A DNA stretch of 64,000 nucleotides from Acidobacteriota bacterium (GTDB taxonomy: Bacteria > Acidobacteriota > Thermoanaerobaculia > Multivoradales > J023), in NCBI GenBank assembly GCA_029263315.1, contig JAJCXR010000064.1:62001-126000 (forward strand), given 5' to 3'. This document shows positions 45,765-54,565 of this stretch, in pieces. A program made the translations under genes and the position numbers. How positions within the stretch are numbered: position 1 is the stretch's first letter; the number at the start of each line of letters is the position of its first letter. The notes beneath the pieces are model-generated. The model saw only the letters and a list, made by a program, of their open reading frames with translations, was not told the origin of the DNA and searched no databases.

Positions 45765-47623
45765 TGAGATGGTCGCACAGCAGTCGGGTCCTGGTTTTGG
45801 GTATCTTCCTGTGCCTCTTGGCCGGTGCGGTCGCTGCCCAGGACGGTGAGGCGCTCTACGCCAAGTATTGCAGCCAATGCCACGGTGATAGCGGCGATGG
45901 CATGGGCGTGGCCGCTCCCTTCCTCAAGCCGGCCCCCCGCGATTTCACCAGCGGCAAGTACAAGATCCGGCGCACCCCGACCGGCTCCATGCCCCTCGAC
46001 GAAGATCTGGAGCGGGTGATCAAGGTCGGCCTGCCTTACACCGCCATGCCCGGTTTCGAGAAGGTCTTGAGCGACAGCCAGGTGGACAGCCTGGTGGCTC
46101 ATCTCAAGACGTTTTCCGCCGATTTCGAAGATCCGGAGGCGCTGGGGGAGCCAATCGAGATCCCCTCGCCGCCGCCCTACACACCGGAGTCCGTCGAGCG
46201 GGGAGCCCAGCTCTACGTCGAGACCGGTTGTGGCCGTTGCCATGGTGAGATCGGATACGGCGACGGTGGCTCAGCCCCCACCCTGGTCGATGATTGGGGC
46301 GTCCACATCAAGGTGGCCGATCTCTCCATGCCGTGGACCTTCCGAGGTGGTGGCACTCGCCAGGACATCTTCCGGACCATGTCCTCTGGTTTCAACGGCA
46401 CACCGATGCCCGGTTTCCATGGCGCCTTGCCGACGGAAGACATTTGGGGCATCGTCGACTACATCGTTTCCCTGGGCGGCGGCACCGTCGAAGGCGCGCC
46501 CGAGGCTCCTTACACCTCGCTTCTCGTCTCCCAAGGGATCGAGGACGAGGTCGATCTCTCCAAGGGCGCCGAGCTTTTTGTCGGAGCACAGGAAGCCGTC
46601 TTTCCGCTGGTCGGCCAGATCATTGAACCCGGCCGCAATTTTTTCCCCGCCACCACGTCGGTCAGTGTCAAAGCGGTGCACAATACCGAAGAGATCGCCT
46701 TCATGGTCCGCTGGCACGACATGCGGGCCGAAACCATCGGTATCAACGGGCCAGACCTCAGAGCCCCCGAGTGGATGGCGCAGCTCGATGAGATCGATTG
46801 GGCCAGCGTGCCCGGCGGCAGACCGGGTATGACCCCCGCCGACGGCGGTGACGAGGGTGGCCTGTGGGGCGACGCGGAAGGCGATGGCGGCGGGGACGAT
46901 CCTTGGGGCGATGCGGCGGCGGACGATGGCGCCGAAGATCCTTGGGGCGATGCGGCGACGGACGATGGCGCCGAAGATCCGTGGGGCGATGCGGCGACGG
47001 ACGACGGCGCCGAAGATCCTTGGGGCGATGCGGCGGCGGACGAGGGTAGCGGCGGCGACTTCTGGGGCGATGAAGAGGGGGCCGCCGTGGCTGGCCCCAC
47101 CTTGGCAAGTGGCCCTGAAACGGAGTTCAACGACGCGATCGCGCTACAATTCCCCCTGTCGATGCCGACGGGAGTACGCAAGCCGTACTTTCTCTTCGGT
47201 GATGCGCAGAACGCCGTCGATTTGTGGTTTGTCGATTTGGGCAGTGACGGGATTCAGCGGTACACCGGGCGAGGCAGCGCTGCGATCGCTCCGGCCGAAG
47301 GTGGCGATCGGGTCGAAATCATCAAGAGTTACGAGCAAGGGGTCTGGACGGTCATCTACAAGCGCAAGCTGGTGAGCCGCTCGTCCATCTCCTTCTCGGA
47401 AGACAGCTTTGTCCCGATCGCTTTCTCTGTCTGGGACGGTTTCAACCGGGAGCGGGGCAACAAGCGTGGGCTGACCCGCTGGTTCAGCCTCTACGTCGAG
47501 CCTTTGGAGAAGCCCGACCCCATGGCGCCGATGCTCAAGGCCGGGCTGGGGGTGTTGGGGCTCGAGCTACTGATCGTCTTTTTGATGCGGCGAAGGTTCG
47601 GCAATAAAAAGCTAATTGGCTGA
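45764..47623 (+). CDS. Dihaem cytochrome c fused to ethylbenzene-dehydrogenase-type haem domain
   Basis: The 619-aa product has a signal peptide, a first cytochrome c module (CSQCH) and a second (CGRCH), and then a DOMON-like EBDH domain of the kind that binds haem b in the gamma subunit of ethylbenzene dehydrogenase (VKAVHNTEEIAFMVRWHDMRAE ... VWTVIYKRKLVSR ... FSVWDGFNRERGN). The domain is split by an acidic low-complexity insert of about 90 residues made of DPWGDAA-DDGAE repeats. A C-terminal helix (GVLGLELLIVFLMRRRF) anchors it to the membrane. It ends the coupled set of cytochrome genes. Confidence 0.87.
   Translation: MRWSHSSRVLVLGIFLCLLAGAVAAQDGEALYAKYCSQCHGDSGDGMGVAAPFLKPAPRDFTSGKYKIRRTPTGSMPLDEDLERVIKVGLPYTAMPGFEKVLSDSQVDSLVAHLKTFSADFEDPEALGEPIEIPSPPPYTPESVERGAQLYVETGCGRCHGEIGYGDGGSAPTLVDDWGVHIKVADLSMPWTFRGGGTRQDIFRTMSSGFNGTPMPGFHGALPTEDIWGIVDYIVSLGGGTVEGAPEAPYTSLLVSQGIEDEVDLSKGAELFVGAQEAVFPLVGQIIEPGRNFFPATTSVSVKAVHNTEEIAFMVRWHDMRAETIGINGPDLRAPEWMAQLDEIDWASVPGGRPGMTPADGGDEGGLWGDAEGDGGGDDPWGDAAADDGAEDPWGDAATDDGAEDPWGDAATDDGAEDPWGDAAADEGSGGDFWGDEEGAAVAGPTLASGPETEFNDAIALQFPLSMPTGVRKPYFLFGDAQNAVDLWFVDLGSDGIQRYTGRGSAAIAPAEGGDRVEIIKSYEQGVWTVIYKRKLVSRSSISFSEDSFVPIAFSVWDGFNRERGNKRGLTRWFSLYVEPLEKPDPMAPMLKAGLGVLGLELLIVFLMRRRFGNKKLIG
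46898..47053 (+). repeat. Four 39-bp tandem repeats encoding DPWGDAA(A/T)DDGAE
   Basis: Four in-frame 39-base units, the last degenerate, lie inside the EBDH-like domain of the cytochrome fusion. Unit identity is very high at the DNA level. The encoded segment is strongly acidic with one Trp per unit and is probably an exposed disordered loop. Confidence 0.9.
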
Positions 47624-47635
47624 TTGGAGATATCG

Positions 47636-49906
47636 ATGTACAAGACGATTTACGTCCCGGTCGACAACTCGGACCATTCCAACCGAGCGGTCCAGCATTC
47701 CCTGGCGATCGGTAAGGCGTTCGAGTCGAAATTGGTCGGCTGCCACGTCTACGCCGCCAAGATGCACGACTACCGTTTCAAGCAGATGGAGTTCACTCTT
47801 CCTGAAGAGTATTTGGAGGAGAACGAGCTGCACCGTCAACGCAAGATCCACGACAGCCTGATCACCATGGGGTTGGAGCTGATCTCCGATTGCTACCTCA
47901 CCGACATGGACAAGCTGGCGCGGGCGGCGGGTCTCGACTTCGAGCCCAAGATGATGGATGGCAAACATTCCACCGAGCTGATCAAGGACATCGAAGCCTC
48001 GGAGTACGATCTGGTGGTGCTCGGCGCCTTGGGAATCGGTCGTACTCGGGATGCTCAGATCGGTTCCGTCTGTCAACGCATCACCCGTGAGGTGGAGCGT
48101 GACGTGTGGGTGGTCAAGCACCTGCCGGAGAAGGACGAAGCGGAGCGGGACACCATCCTGGTCGGAGTCGACGGCAGCCCCGAGTCTTTCGGCGCCTTGC
48201 AAACCGCCATCGAGCTGGCCAAGAACCTGGGCAAGAAGCTCGAGCTCATCTCGGTCTACGATCCTTACCTGCACTATGCGGTGTTCAAGGGCATCGTCGA
48301 CGTGTTGACCGACAAGGCGGCCAAGGTCTTCCGCTTCGAAGAGCAGAACCAGCTGCACGAAGAGATCATCGACACCGGCTTGGCGGAGATCTACCAAAGC
48401 CATCTCAACGTCGCCGAGTCCATGGCCCGCGAAGCGGGGGTCGAAGCCAACAAAACTCTGCTCGACGGCAAGGCCTTCCAGAAGGTGCTCGATCACGCCC
48501 GCAAGATTCAGCCCTACGTGCTCGTCCTCGGCCGCATTGGTGTGCACACCGCCGAGGAGGATGGGGGCATGGGCAGCAATACCGAGAACCTGTTGCGTCT
48601 CTGCCCCTGCGACATCCTGCTCACCAATCGTCAGGACACCCCCGAGCTCGATCTGCGGGCTGAGGAGAGCATCCACTGGACCCCCGAATCCGAAGAGCGC
48701 ATGACCCGCGTGCCTGAGCAAGTGGCCGGCATCGCTCGCACCGCCATCCTGCGCTTAGCCCTGGAAAAGGGCCACAGCGTGGTGACCAGCGATCTGGTCA
48801 CCGAGGCCATGGAGCGTTTCATGCCCAAGGCCTCGCAGTCGGCAACCCACAAGCTGGCCGAGGCCGTGGCCTTTGAGCGCGCCAAACGTCAGTCGAGTTG
48901 GGTGTGCCGTCAATGCAGCGCCGTCGCCCTGGTGCAAGCACCCACCAAGTGCTCGATGTGTGGTGCGAAGGATTTCGAGGTCCTGGCTCCGGAGGTGATC
49001 GATCAGATCGCCGCCGCCGAGGGTGGGGCCGAAGAAGAGACCACCTACGACGGCCGCAAGCTGCGCTGGACCAACGAATCGCGCAAGGCCCTGCGTTCCC
49101 TCGGCGACAACTACCAAAGGCGCCGCGCCAAGGCCCGCATCGAGAAATCGGCCCGCACCAAACGCCTCGACACCATCACCTTGGAATTCGCCCGGCGCTT
49201 TGTCGAAGAAGAAGCGGGTGTGCTCTATCGTCCCGCCGAAGGTGACGAGGGCATGAACGCCGCCGACAAGCGGAAGGCCGAAGCGGTCGCCGAGGCGGAG
49301 GCCCAGGAGAGCAGCGAGAACGACGAGCTCAAGATGCTGGCCCGCGACAAGAAGGGCAATCCCCTGCTCTCCCGTTGGGATTGGGAGGAGAAAGCCATCG
49401 AGCGCGTCCTGCGGGTGCCGAGCGGCTTCATGCGCGACAGGACCCAAGGTCGCATCGAAGAGCTGGCCGCCGAGCAAGGGGCCGTCTCCATCGATCTGGA
49501 GCTGGTGGAAGCCGGCATCAAAGTGGGCATGAGCATGATGGAAGAGATGTTGAAAGCCCAGAGCGTCGTCGCCCCGGGCACCCAGCGTCCCGAGATGGCT
49601 GCCCAGGCTGCGTCACCTGCTCCGCAAGCAGCCACCGCTCCCGAAGCAGCCGCCTCTCCCAAAGCAGTCGCCGCCGAAGCCGGGGTCTGCCCCATGGCCG
49701 CAGCCCGCGCCAAAGAGGCCGCAGAAGCCGCCGCCGCGGCCGAAGCGGCAGCCCTCGCCGACAAGGCCGACCATGCCAGTAAAAGCGGTGGTTACGTCGC
49801 CGGCAACAACGGCGCCGACGCCAGCCAAGCGACCCTCAACGAGATCAGCGTGCTGACCGAGATGCAGAAGCGCCGGGATGAGGTGGCTTCTGAGGGAAGT
49901 GTTTGA
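47636..49906 (+). CDS. Tandem UspA-PCP_red fusion with zinc ribbon
   Basis: The 756-aa cytoplasmic protein has two universal-stress-protein domains (about 1-160, MYKTIYVPVDNSDHSNRAV; about 165-330, TILVGVDGSPESFGAL). Three modules like the PCP_red domain of protochlorophyllide-reductase subunit B follow: WTPESEERMTRVP...ITS-type near 348, WTNESRKALRSLG near 477, and WDWEEKAIERVLRVP near 581. Between the first and second lies a zinc ribbon (VCRQC...CSMCG). An Ala-rich tail contains a lone CPM. The ATG at 47636 follows GGAG; it lies twelve bases past the cytochrome operon. It may sense nucleotide or redox state for the complex; function is inferred only from context. Confidence 0.85.
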   Translation: MYKTIYVPVDNSDHSNRAVQHSLAIGKAFESKLVGCHVYAAKMHDYRFKQMEFTLPEEYLEENELHRQRKIHDSLITMGLELISDCYLTDMDKLARAAGLDFEPKMMDGKHSTELIKDIEASEYDLVVLGALGIGRTRDAQIGSVCQRITREVERDVWVVKHLPEKDEAERDTILVGVDGSPESFGALQTAIELAKNLGKKLELISVYDPYLHYAVFKGIVDVLTDKAAKVFRFEEQNQLHEEIIDTGLAEIYQSHLNVAESMAREAGVEANKTLLDGKAFQKVLDHARKIQPYVLVLGRIGVHTAEEDGGMGSNTENLLRLCPCDILLTNRQDTPELDLRAEESIHWTPESEERMTRVPEQVAGIARTAILRLALEKGHSVVTSDLVTEAMERFMPKASQSATHKLAEAVAFERAKRQSSWVCRQCSAVALVQAPTKCSMCGAKDFEVLAPEVIDQIAAAEGGAEEETTYDGRKLRWTNESRKALRSLGDNYQRRRAKARIEKSARTKRLDTITLEFARRFVEEEAGVLYRPAEGDEGMNAADKRKAEAVAEAEAQESSENDELKMLARDKKGNPLLSRWDWEEKAIERVLRVPSGFMRDRTQGRIEELAAEQGAVSIDLELVEAGIKVGMSMMEEMLKAQSVVAPGTQRPEMAAQAASPAPQAATAPEAAASPKAVAAEAGVCPMAAARAKEAAEAAAAAEAAALADKADHASKSGGYVAGNNGADASQATLNEISVLTEMQKRRDEVASEGSV

Positions 49907-50200
49907 AATATTTGATCCCGCGGCGCGTCTTTTTTCGCGTTTAATTACGGAGACTTGCCGTGTTTATGGAGGCCTCGGGTAGCTACTAGCATATTGCCTA
50001 GTTGGTTTCCAGAAAGCTTGGGGTCATTCGAGAAAGGTCGGAAGATGCTAAACCAGTGGGGAGGCGTCTTCCGTTTGTTTGGCCAAATCTATGGCCTAGA
50101 GCTGGAGGTCAGGCCGTGACAAGTGGAATATTCCTCTTGCTCTCGGCGTACCTCTTGAAACTGCGTTCATCAGACGTATCGAGGTTCCGAGGAGAATTTT
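49907..50200. other. Intergenic region opening an A+T-richer segment
   Basis: Base composition drops visibly after the UspA-fusion stop. I see no RNA gene. A T-run (CTTTTTT) at about 49929 follows CGCG-type bases without a convincing hairpin. A reading frame at 50002-50271 overlaps the next gene and does not look real. Confidence 0.4.
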
Positions 50201-50824
50201 ATGGTTTTGAAGACTTTCCTGCTAGCAACACAACTGACAGTAATCCTGATGGTTGGAACTGCGTATGCTGAGATCCAGTCCGATCCGACCCCGAGGTTTC
50301 AGATCAAAGGACACTACGAATTGAGGGATGGCGCGATCATTCAATTCGGTATCCCCGATGGCGAAGTCCTTCCGATCAAGAGCTCAGCGAAAGGCTCTCT
50401 AGGATTGGCCGCGGAGGTCCTACGTGGCGACGACCCGAGAGAGGTGCAGTTTACTCTTTACCAGCAGAGTCATCCCGGAGGAGTCGAGTTCGATCCCCCG
50501 TTCCTAAGCCGCTCGTTTAAGCTATTTCCAGGCGAAAGCCTCTCACTGCTCAGCTCTCCCGATGTGGCGGCTATTACCCTCGACTTTGTGGACATTGATC
50601 CAGCGGGCTTGCCGGTCCGACGGTGTGCTTCCCATCACCGCTGCGAATCGATGGATGGTTCCTTGTCCAGCTTGGATATCGAGAGGTCCAAACTTGCTGA
50701 CCTCAGACAACCTCGTAAAGACTTGAATCCGACAAGCAGATGTTCTAGCAAGAACAGCTTTGTACAGAATGTTGGTGGCACCTGGTCTGGAGGGAAGTGT
50801 AGCGGCGCCCCCCGAGATTGTTGA
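50201..50824 (+). CDS. Exported protein of unknown function
   Basis: The 207-aa product has a signal peptide (MVLKTFLLATQLTVILMVGTAYA) and a beta-rich body with no recognised family (FQIKGHYELRDGAIIQFGIPDGEVLPI; VQFTLYQQSHPGG). Five Cys occur in the last third, compatible with disulfides. GAGGAG lies before the ATG. Codon choice is more A/T-ending than in the genes on both sides, so it belongs to the atypical segment. Confidence 0.6.
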   Translation: MVLKTFLLATQLTVILMVGTAYAEIQSDPTPRFQIKGHYELRDGAIIQFGIPDGEVLPIKSSAKGSLGLAAEVLRGDDPREVQFTLYQQSHPGGVEFDPPFLSRSFKLFPGESLSLLSSPDVAAITLDFVDIDPAGLPVRRCASHHRCESMDGSLSSLDIERSKLADLRQPRKDLNPTSRCSSKNSFVQNVGGTWSGGKCSGAPRDC

Positions 50825-50975
50825 GGGGCGGCTCGGAATTTTCTCGACTGGAAGTTGGCAGCGAGCTGAGGTTTGCTGCTGAGAGCCGAGAATTCTCATG
50901 CAGGCACTTGGGATGCATCGGCAGTCGCCAAGATGAGTGTTGGTACTAACAGAAATGATCATTGAGGTTCGTGTA

Positions 50976-52343
50976 ATGAGTTATTTTGTTCTTGGGTGTG
51001 AGGGCCTTTCCTGCGGTGGTGGTCACGGCGAGCGGCGGAAATTTCCATGCGTAGAGCGAGTCTTATTCTTGTGTGTGATTCTTATTAATTCGATGGCTAT
51101 CTTCGGGGCCCACACAGCTAACGCTGAGACACTGAGTTGTGGAAGAGAGCTATTGGGACCAAGCGAGCTGTTTATAGAACCGGAACTAGGAATATGGATC
51201 GAGTCCGGGGAGGGACGGCGAGAGCTAGTCGTCTCGGATGGCGACGCGAGCTTGAGGCGCTTGTCCGATTGGAAGAGTCTAGATCATCAATACCCGGGTC
51301 GTGGGTGGCCTGCTGCGTTGAAAGTGGCGAATAGTCACAACACGGCCTACGAGGGCGACACCGCCTATCTCGAATGGAACGCTGTTGTCGTCGAACAGGA
51401 TGATGGAGGCTACTTCGAGAAGAACCCGGACCGTATCCTCCGTATGAAAGTTGAAGACGGTGTGCCAATTTTTAAAGAGCTCGTCATCGACACAGACACT
51501 AACAAATTTGGTGTTGATGAGCGTTTCAAGATCTTGGAGATATACGAGTGGATTCCCGTTGAAGATGGCTTCTTGATGTTCGCCGACTTTTCGGAGGCTT
51601 CATTGGAGAGCAGAAGAATTCGGTATAGGTCGGGGTTTGTATTTGTAAAGCCCGACGCCGTTGCGGAAGAGCAGTTCATAGTCGTTCGCGAGATCACGGA
51701 TTTCAGAGATCCGGCTGTATACCAATACATCCGCACCTCCTCCTATATCGCGGGACCTTTTCCTAGTGAGGACCAAGGCGAGCAGATTGCTGTGATTCTT
51801 CTATTGGACAAGCGTCCGAGTCTACTCAAGTTCTCTACTCAAGCTCCCGGTACGCCAGTGCAACTCGTAGAATTTCCTGCCGAGTACCAGGTGCGGCCCG
51901 AGCTCAGGGCTCAAATGGGCGTCCCCGTGGGGGGACTCAACGAAGTCAATCAGCTTCGACAATTCGAAACTAGCAAGATGGCCTATAGTATTCACGGTTT
52001 TGGGGCAGATGCTTATCTACTGGCCAAAGAATCGATTGTCTATGAAACGGACGATCCAAATGCCGCGGGAATGACAGAGTGGCGTCTTTTCAAGATTGAT
52101 CCAAGTACTGGGGCTGAGAAAGGGGTCTCGCCAGTACTCTCTACTAGTGCTCGCTTAAGGGCCATACCCGGTTCCACATGGGCATTTCTCGAGATGCTCC
52201 CGATCAAGGAAGCTGGAAAGCTGGGTGGAAAAACTATTCCATTCAAGAGAGTACCGTCGGTCCTATATATGCCAAGCCAATGGATCGCCATAGGGTCCGA
52301 CGCCATCCCTGTAGATCTACGTCGGGGCGATCGGTCTTGCTAA
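50976..52343 (+). CDS. Exported protein of unknown function, propeller-like
   Basis: The 455-aa product has a hydrophobic export signal near residues 30-52 (VLFLCVILINSMAIFGAHTANA) preceded by a Cys- and Gly-rich leader, and then a strand-rich body with pairs such as AYLEWNAVVVEQDDGGYF and RILRMKVEDG, which could be a propeller. No family was recognised. ATG 50976 was chosen because GAGG lies twelve bases upstream; an ATG at 50937 is the alternative. Composition is atypical. Confidence 0.6.
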   Translation: MSYFVLGCEGLSCGGGHGERRKFPCVERVLFLCVILINSMAIFGAHTANAETLSCGRELLGPSELFIEPELGIWIESGEGRRELVVSDGDASLRRLSDWKSLDHQYPGRGWPAALKVANSHNTAYEGDTAYLEWNAVVVEQDDGGYFEKNPDRILRMKVEDGVPIFKELVIDTDTNKFGVDERFKILEIYEWIPVEDGFLMFADFSEASLESRRIRYRSGFVFVKPDAVAEEQFIVVREITDFRDPAVYQYIRTSSYIAGPFPSEDQGEQIAVILLLDKRPSLLKFSTQAPGTPVQLVEFPAEYQVRPELRAQMGVPVGGLNEVNQLRQFETSKMAYSIHGFGADAYLLAKESIVYETDDPNAAGMTEWRLFKIDPSTGAEKGVSPVLSTSARLRAIPGSTWAFLEMLPIKEAGKLGGKTIPFKRVPSVLYMPSQWIAIGSDAIPVDLRRGDRSC

Positions 52344-52425
52344 CTTCTCGGTGGCGAATAGCGCCTAGCACTGGTTGATGGCAGCAAGACTTCACTTTCC
52401 ACTTCGAGAAGTAGAGTCGGTTTGT

Positions 52426-53970
52426 ATGTTATCGAGCCTGAGACATGTGATCAAATACGCACTTACTTTTGTTCTCACTGTCGGTTTCTCGGCCCTTGCC
52501 AACGCTGATGGGCTGGCGGTCTGCCCAGTGCTCATCGGCGAAGGCAGTGAAGAGTTTATAGCTCAGGTCTATCCGCAGGGGGGCAGCGTCTGGGTTGCAA
52601 CCAATCAAGATCTTTATAAGATCGAGGGTTTCGATGCTTCAAGAATGGGTGTCGGCGCAGGCGTCGGAGCGATCGGTGGTGCAACTCGTGTCTGGTTCAG
52701 CACAGCGACGGGTGCACTCTATCGAGTGGGGGCCGAGGGGACCATCGAAAGCATTGTTCTGACGGAGATGGGTTCGGGGCCAGATAGGTCCTCAGAGCTT
52801 GTTCTGCGCCGCATTGAGGCTATTTACGAAAGCAGTGGTGGCACAGCCTGGATAGGCGCCCGGAGCGGCCTTTACCGCGTTGTCGCCCAGAATGAAGGCA
52901 ATATCGCGGTGGTCCAGGTCATCGTTGGGGAAGAGATTCTATTCATCGGAGAATCACATGACAGCTATTCTTGGCTCTCGACGCACAGCTCCGTTCCAGT
53001 TAATTCCGGGGTTTTTGTCGGCACATCCCGAGGGTTGTATTTCATAGAAGAAGGTGGCGAAGTTCATTTTCTTCTCAGCGACCAAGAGCGGATTTCTGTT
53101 TTGGAGATCAAAGCCGGCTCCAATGGGCTCTGGCTCCTAGGGTTACGTTCGGCTCGGTACCCAAGTTTGAGGGATTTGTACTTTCTCCAGCGCCCGGCTG
53201 CTACGGCATTAAAAGTTGAGGCACAAAGGATCGTAACTCTTGAACAAGACACTCGTGGAGAACTTTGGTTAGGTCTTCCGGGTACAGGCATCAAAAAGAT
53301 TCCGAAGAACCCGAAGCCGGGCAAGCTGTCTCCGTACGAATTGGAAACGATTTGGGATTACATTGGTATCAATGTGATCGAAAGACTGGGGGAGTCGCTG
53401 TATGTCGGTTCCTGGAAGGGGCTGTTCCAGGTATTGGAGAAGCCCGGCCAGAAGGTGACGTTCCGGGAAGCTCCTGAAGGAAATCGCGCGGTGGTCAATG
53501 TGTCCGCAATATTTGAGTCCCGAGGGGAAATTTGGTTTGCGTCGCGGCACAGGGTTTGCCGAGTGATCAAAGATGGCTGGATAAACGCAAATGTCATAAC
53601 AGGTGAAGGCCAAAGGGGACGGCAGTACATCGAGTTGAGCCGACTTCGCTACGATTCAGCCGATACGACCTTGGAGGTCCCAAGCTCGACAAGGTTCAGA
53701 GTCGAGATCAGAGAAAGTGAAAGAGAAGAATGGAGAACGAGTCGGATCTTGGGGCCATCGGATCTGGAAAAAACGATTCTGTATCCTGAGGAAGATGCTT
53801 TTTATCTGAGGGTATCCGACACTTCTGGAAACAGTAGAGAATTTGGTTTCTTCGATCTGAACAAGGGGATTTCGTTCGTAATGATTGTTGCCATCCTTAT
53901 CGTGATCACCCTGTTCATAGTCGTACTCTTTCGGAGATATTTGATTTCGTTGTTTCTCGATGTTGAATAA
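52426..53970 (+). CDS. Reg_prop/Y_Y_Y-like membrane protein without kinase
   Basis: The 514-aa product has a signal peptide (YALTFVLTVGFSALANA), seven or so blade-like repeats (AWIGARSGLYRV, GVFVGTSRGLYFIE, LWLGLPGTGIKKI, LYVGSWKGLFQVL), a Y_Y_Y-like Ig fold (TRFRVEIRESEREEWRTSR) and one C-terminal membrane helix (FVMIVAILIVITLFIVVLF). It looks like the sensor half of the hybrid kinase seen earlier in the window, ending after the membrane helix with only a few cytoplasmic residues. It may signal through another membrane protein, or be a truncated kinase. Confidence 0.7.
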   Translation: MLSSLRHVIKYALTFVLTVGFSALANADGLAVCPVLIGEGSEEFIAQVYPQGGSVWVATNQDLYKIEGFDASRMGVGAGVGAIGGATRVWFSTATGALYRVGAEGTIESIVLTEMGSGPDRSSELVLRRIEAIYESSGGTAWIGARSGLYRVVAQNEGNIAVVQVIVGEEILFIGESHDSYSWLSTHSSVPVNSGVFVGTSRGLYFIEEGGEVHFLLSDQERISVLEIKAGSNGLWLLGLRSARYPSLRDLYFLQRPAATALKVEAQRIVTLEQDTRGELWLGLPGTGIKKIPKNPKPGKLSPYELETIWDYIGINVIERLGESLYVGSWKGLFQVLEKPGQKVTFREAPEGNRAVVNVSAIFESRGEIWFASRHRVCRVIKDGWINANVITGEGQRGRQYIELSRLRYDSADTTLEVPSSTRFRVEIRESEREEWRTSRILGPSDLEKTILYPEEDAFYLRVSDTSGNSREFGFFDLNKGISFVMIVAILIVITLFIVVLFRRYLISLFLDVE

Positions 53971-54172
53971 TAGAAATGAGCAGATGTCATCCGCAAGTCC
54001 AGGATGCGAAGATGGGCCCTTGTCGATCTTACTGAGCATTGCAGTGTTCTCCATCATTCAGGGTTCAAGAAGGTGTCGGAATGCAGCTAGCCCAGGAGAG
54101 GCTGGACGGAACGATAATGGCGAACAGGAATCTTTTCCAGAGAGGGCGCTGAGGCGTCGAGGAAGACCGCCG

Positions 54173-54565
54173 ATGGGTGAGCCACGCATATCTAACAAAG
54201 ACCGAATCGAGATGCTCCAAGACTATTGTAAGCATCTGGCCACGCTTTGCACCGGTGCAATCCTGATCATGGCTACATTCCTTTCGAACTTTCAGGGTCA
54301 ACCTCTATCGCAGGACCACGGCTCGGCGGCTGTATACTTTTTTATGATGGCCTTGATATCTGCTCTTCTCTCTCAGGGTTTGAGTATCGTGTTCAATCCC
54401 AAGGGTCGGTGGGGTACCGTTCTGATTTCCGCGGTCTTTGGGTTTGCCCTCTTGGCGACAATGGTTTTCTTCGGCGGAGTTATGCGGCTTGGCATCTTTA
54501 CCGCGGACAACATGTCACGGCCTGACCTGACCCGCGTCATCGATTCCAGCTCGGTGGACAACTGA
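54173..54565 (+). CDS. Small membrane protein of unknown function
   Basis: The 130-aa product has an N-terminal charged helix (GEPRISNKDRIEMLQDYCKHL) and three or four membrane helices (LCTGAILIMATFLSNF; AVYFFMMALISALLSQGLSIVF; VLISAVFGFALLATMVFFGGVM). GAGGAAG lies just upstream of the ATG at 54173, which I prefer over an in-frame ATG at 53960 that overlaps the propeller gene. No family was recognised. Confidence 0.6.
   Translation: MGEPRISNKDRIEMLQDYCKHLATLCTGAILIMATFLSNFQGQPLSQDHGSAAVYFFMMALISALLSQGLSIVFNPKGRWGTVLISAVFGFALLATMVFFGGVMRLGIFTADNMSRPDLTRVIDSSSVDN

Noticed and set aside
46898..47053. Sequencing or assembly error as explanation of the repeat insert
   Set aside because: The units keep the frame exactly and differ by synonymous or conservative changes, which argues for a real array, although copy number could still be misassembled.
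47636..49906. Evidence of photosynthesis from the PCP_red modules
   Set aside because: No bch/chl genes or reaction-centre proteins are in the window, and PCP_red occurs here in fusion with UspA rather than with the reductase.
50002..50271. Possible small gene in the intergenic region after the UspA fusion
   Set aside because: It overlaps the better-supported signal-peptide protein at 50201, has no ribosome-binding site and its translation has no domain or signal.
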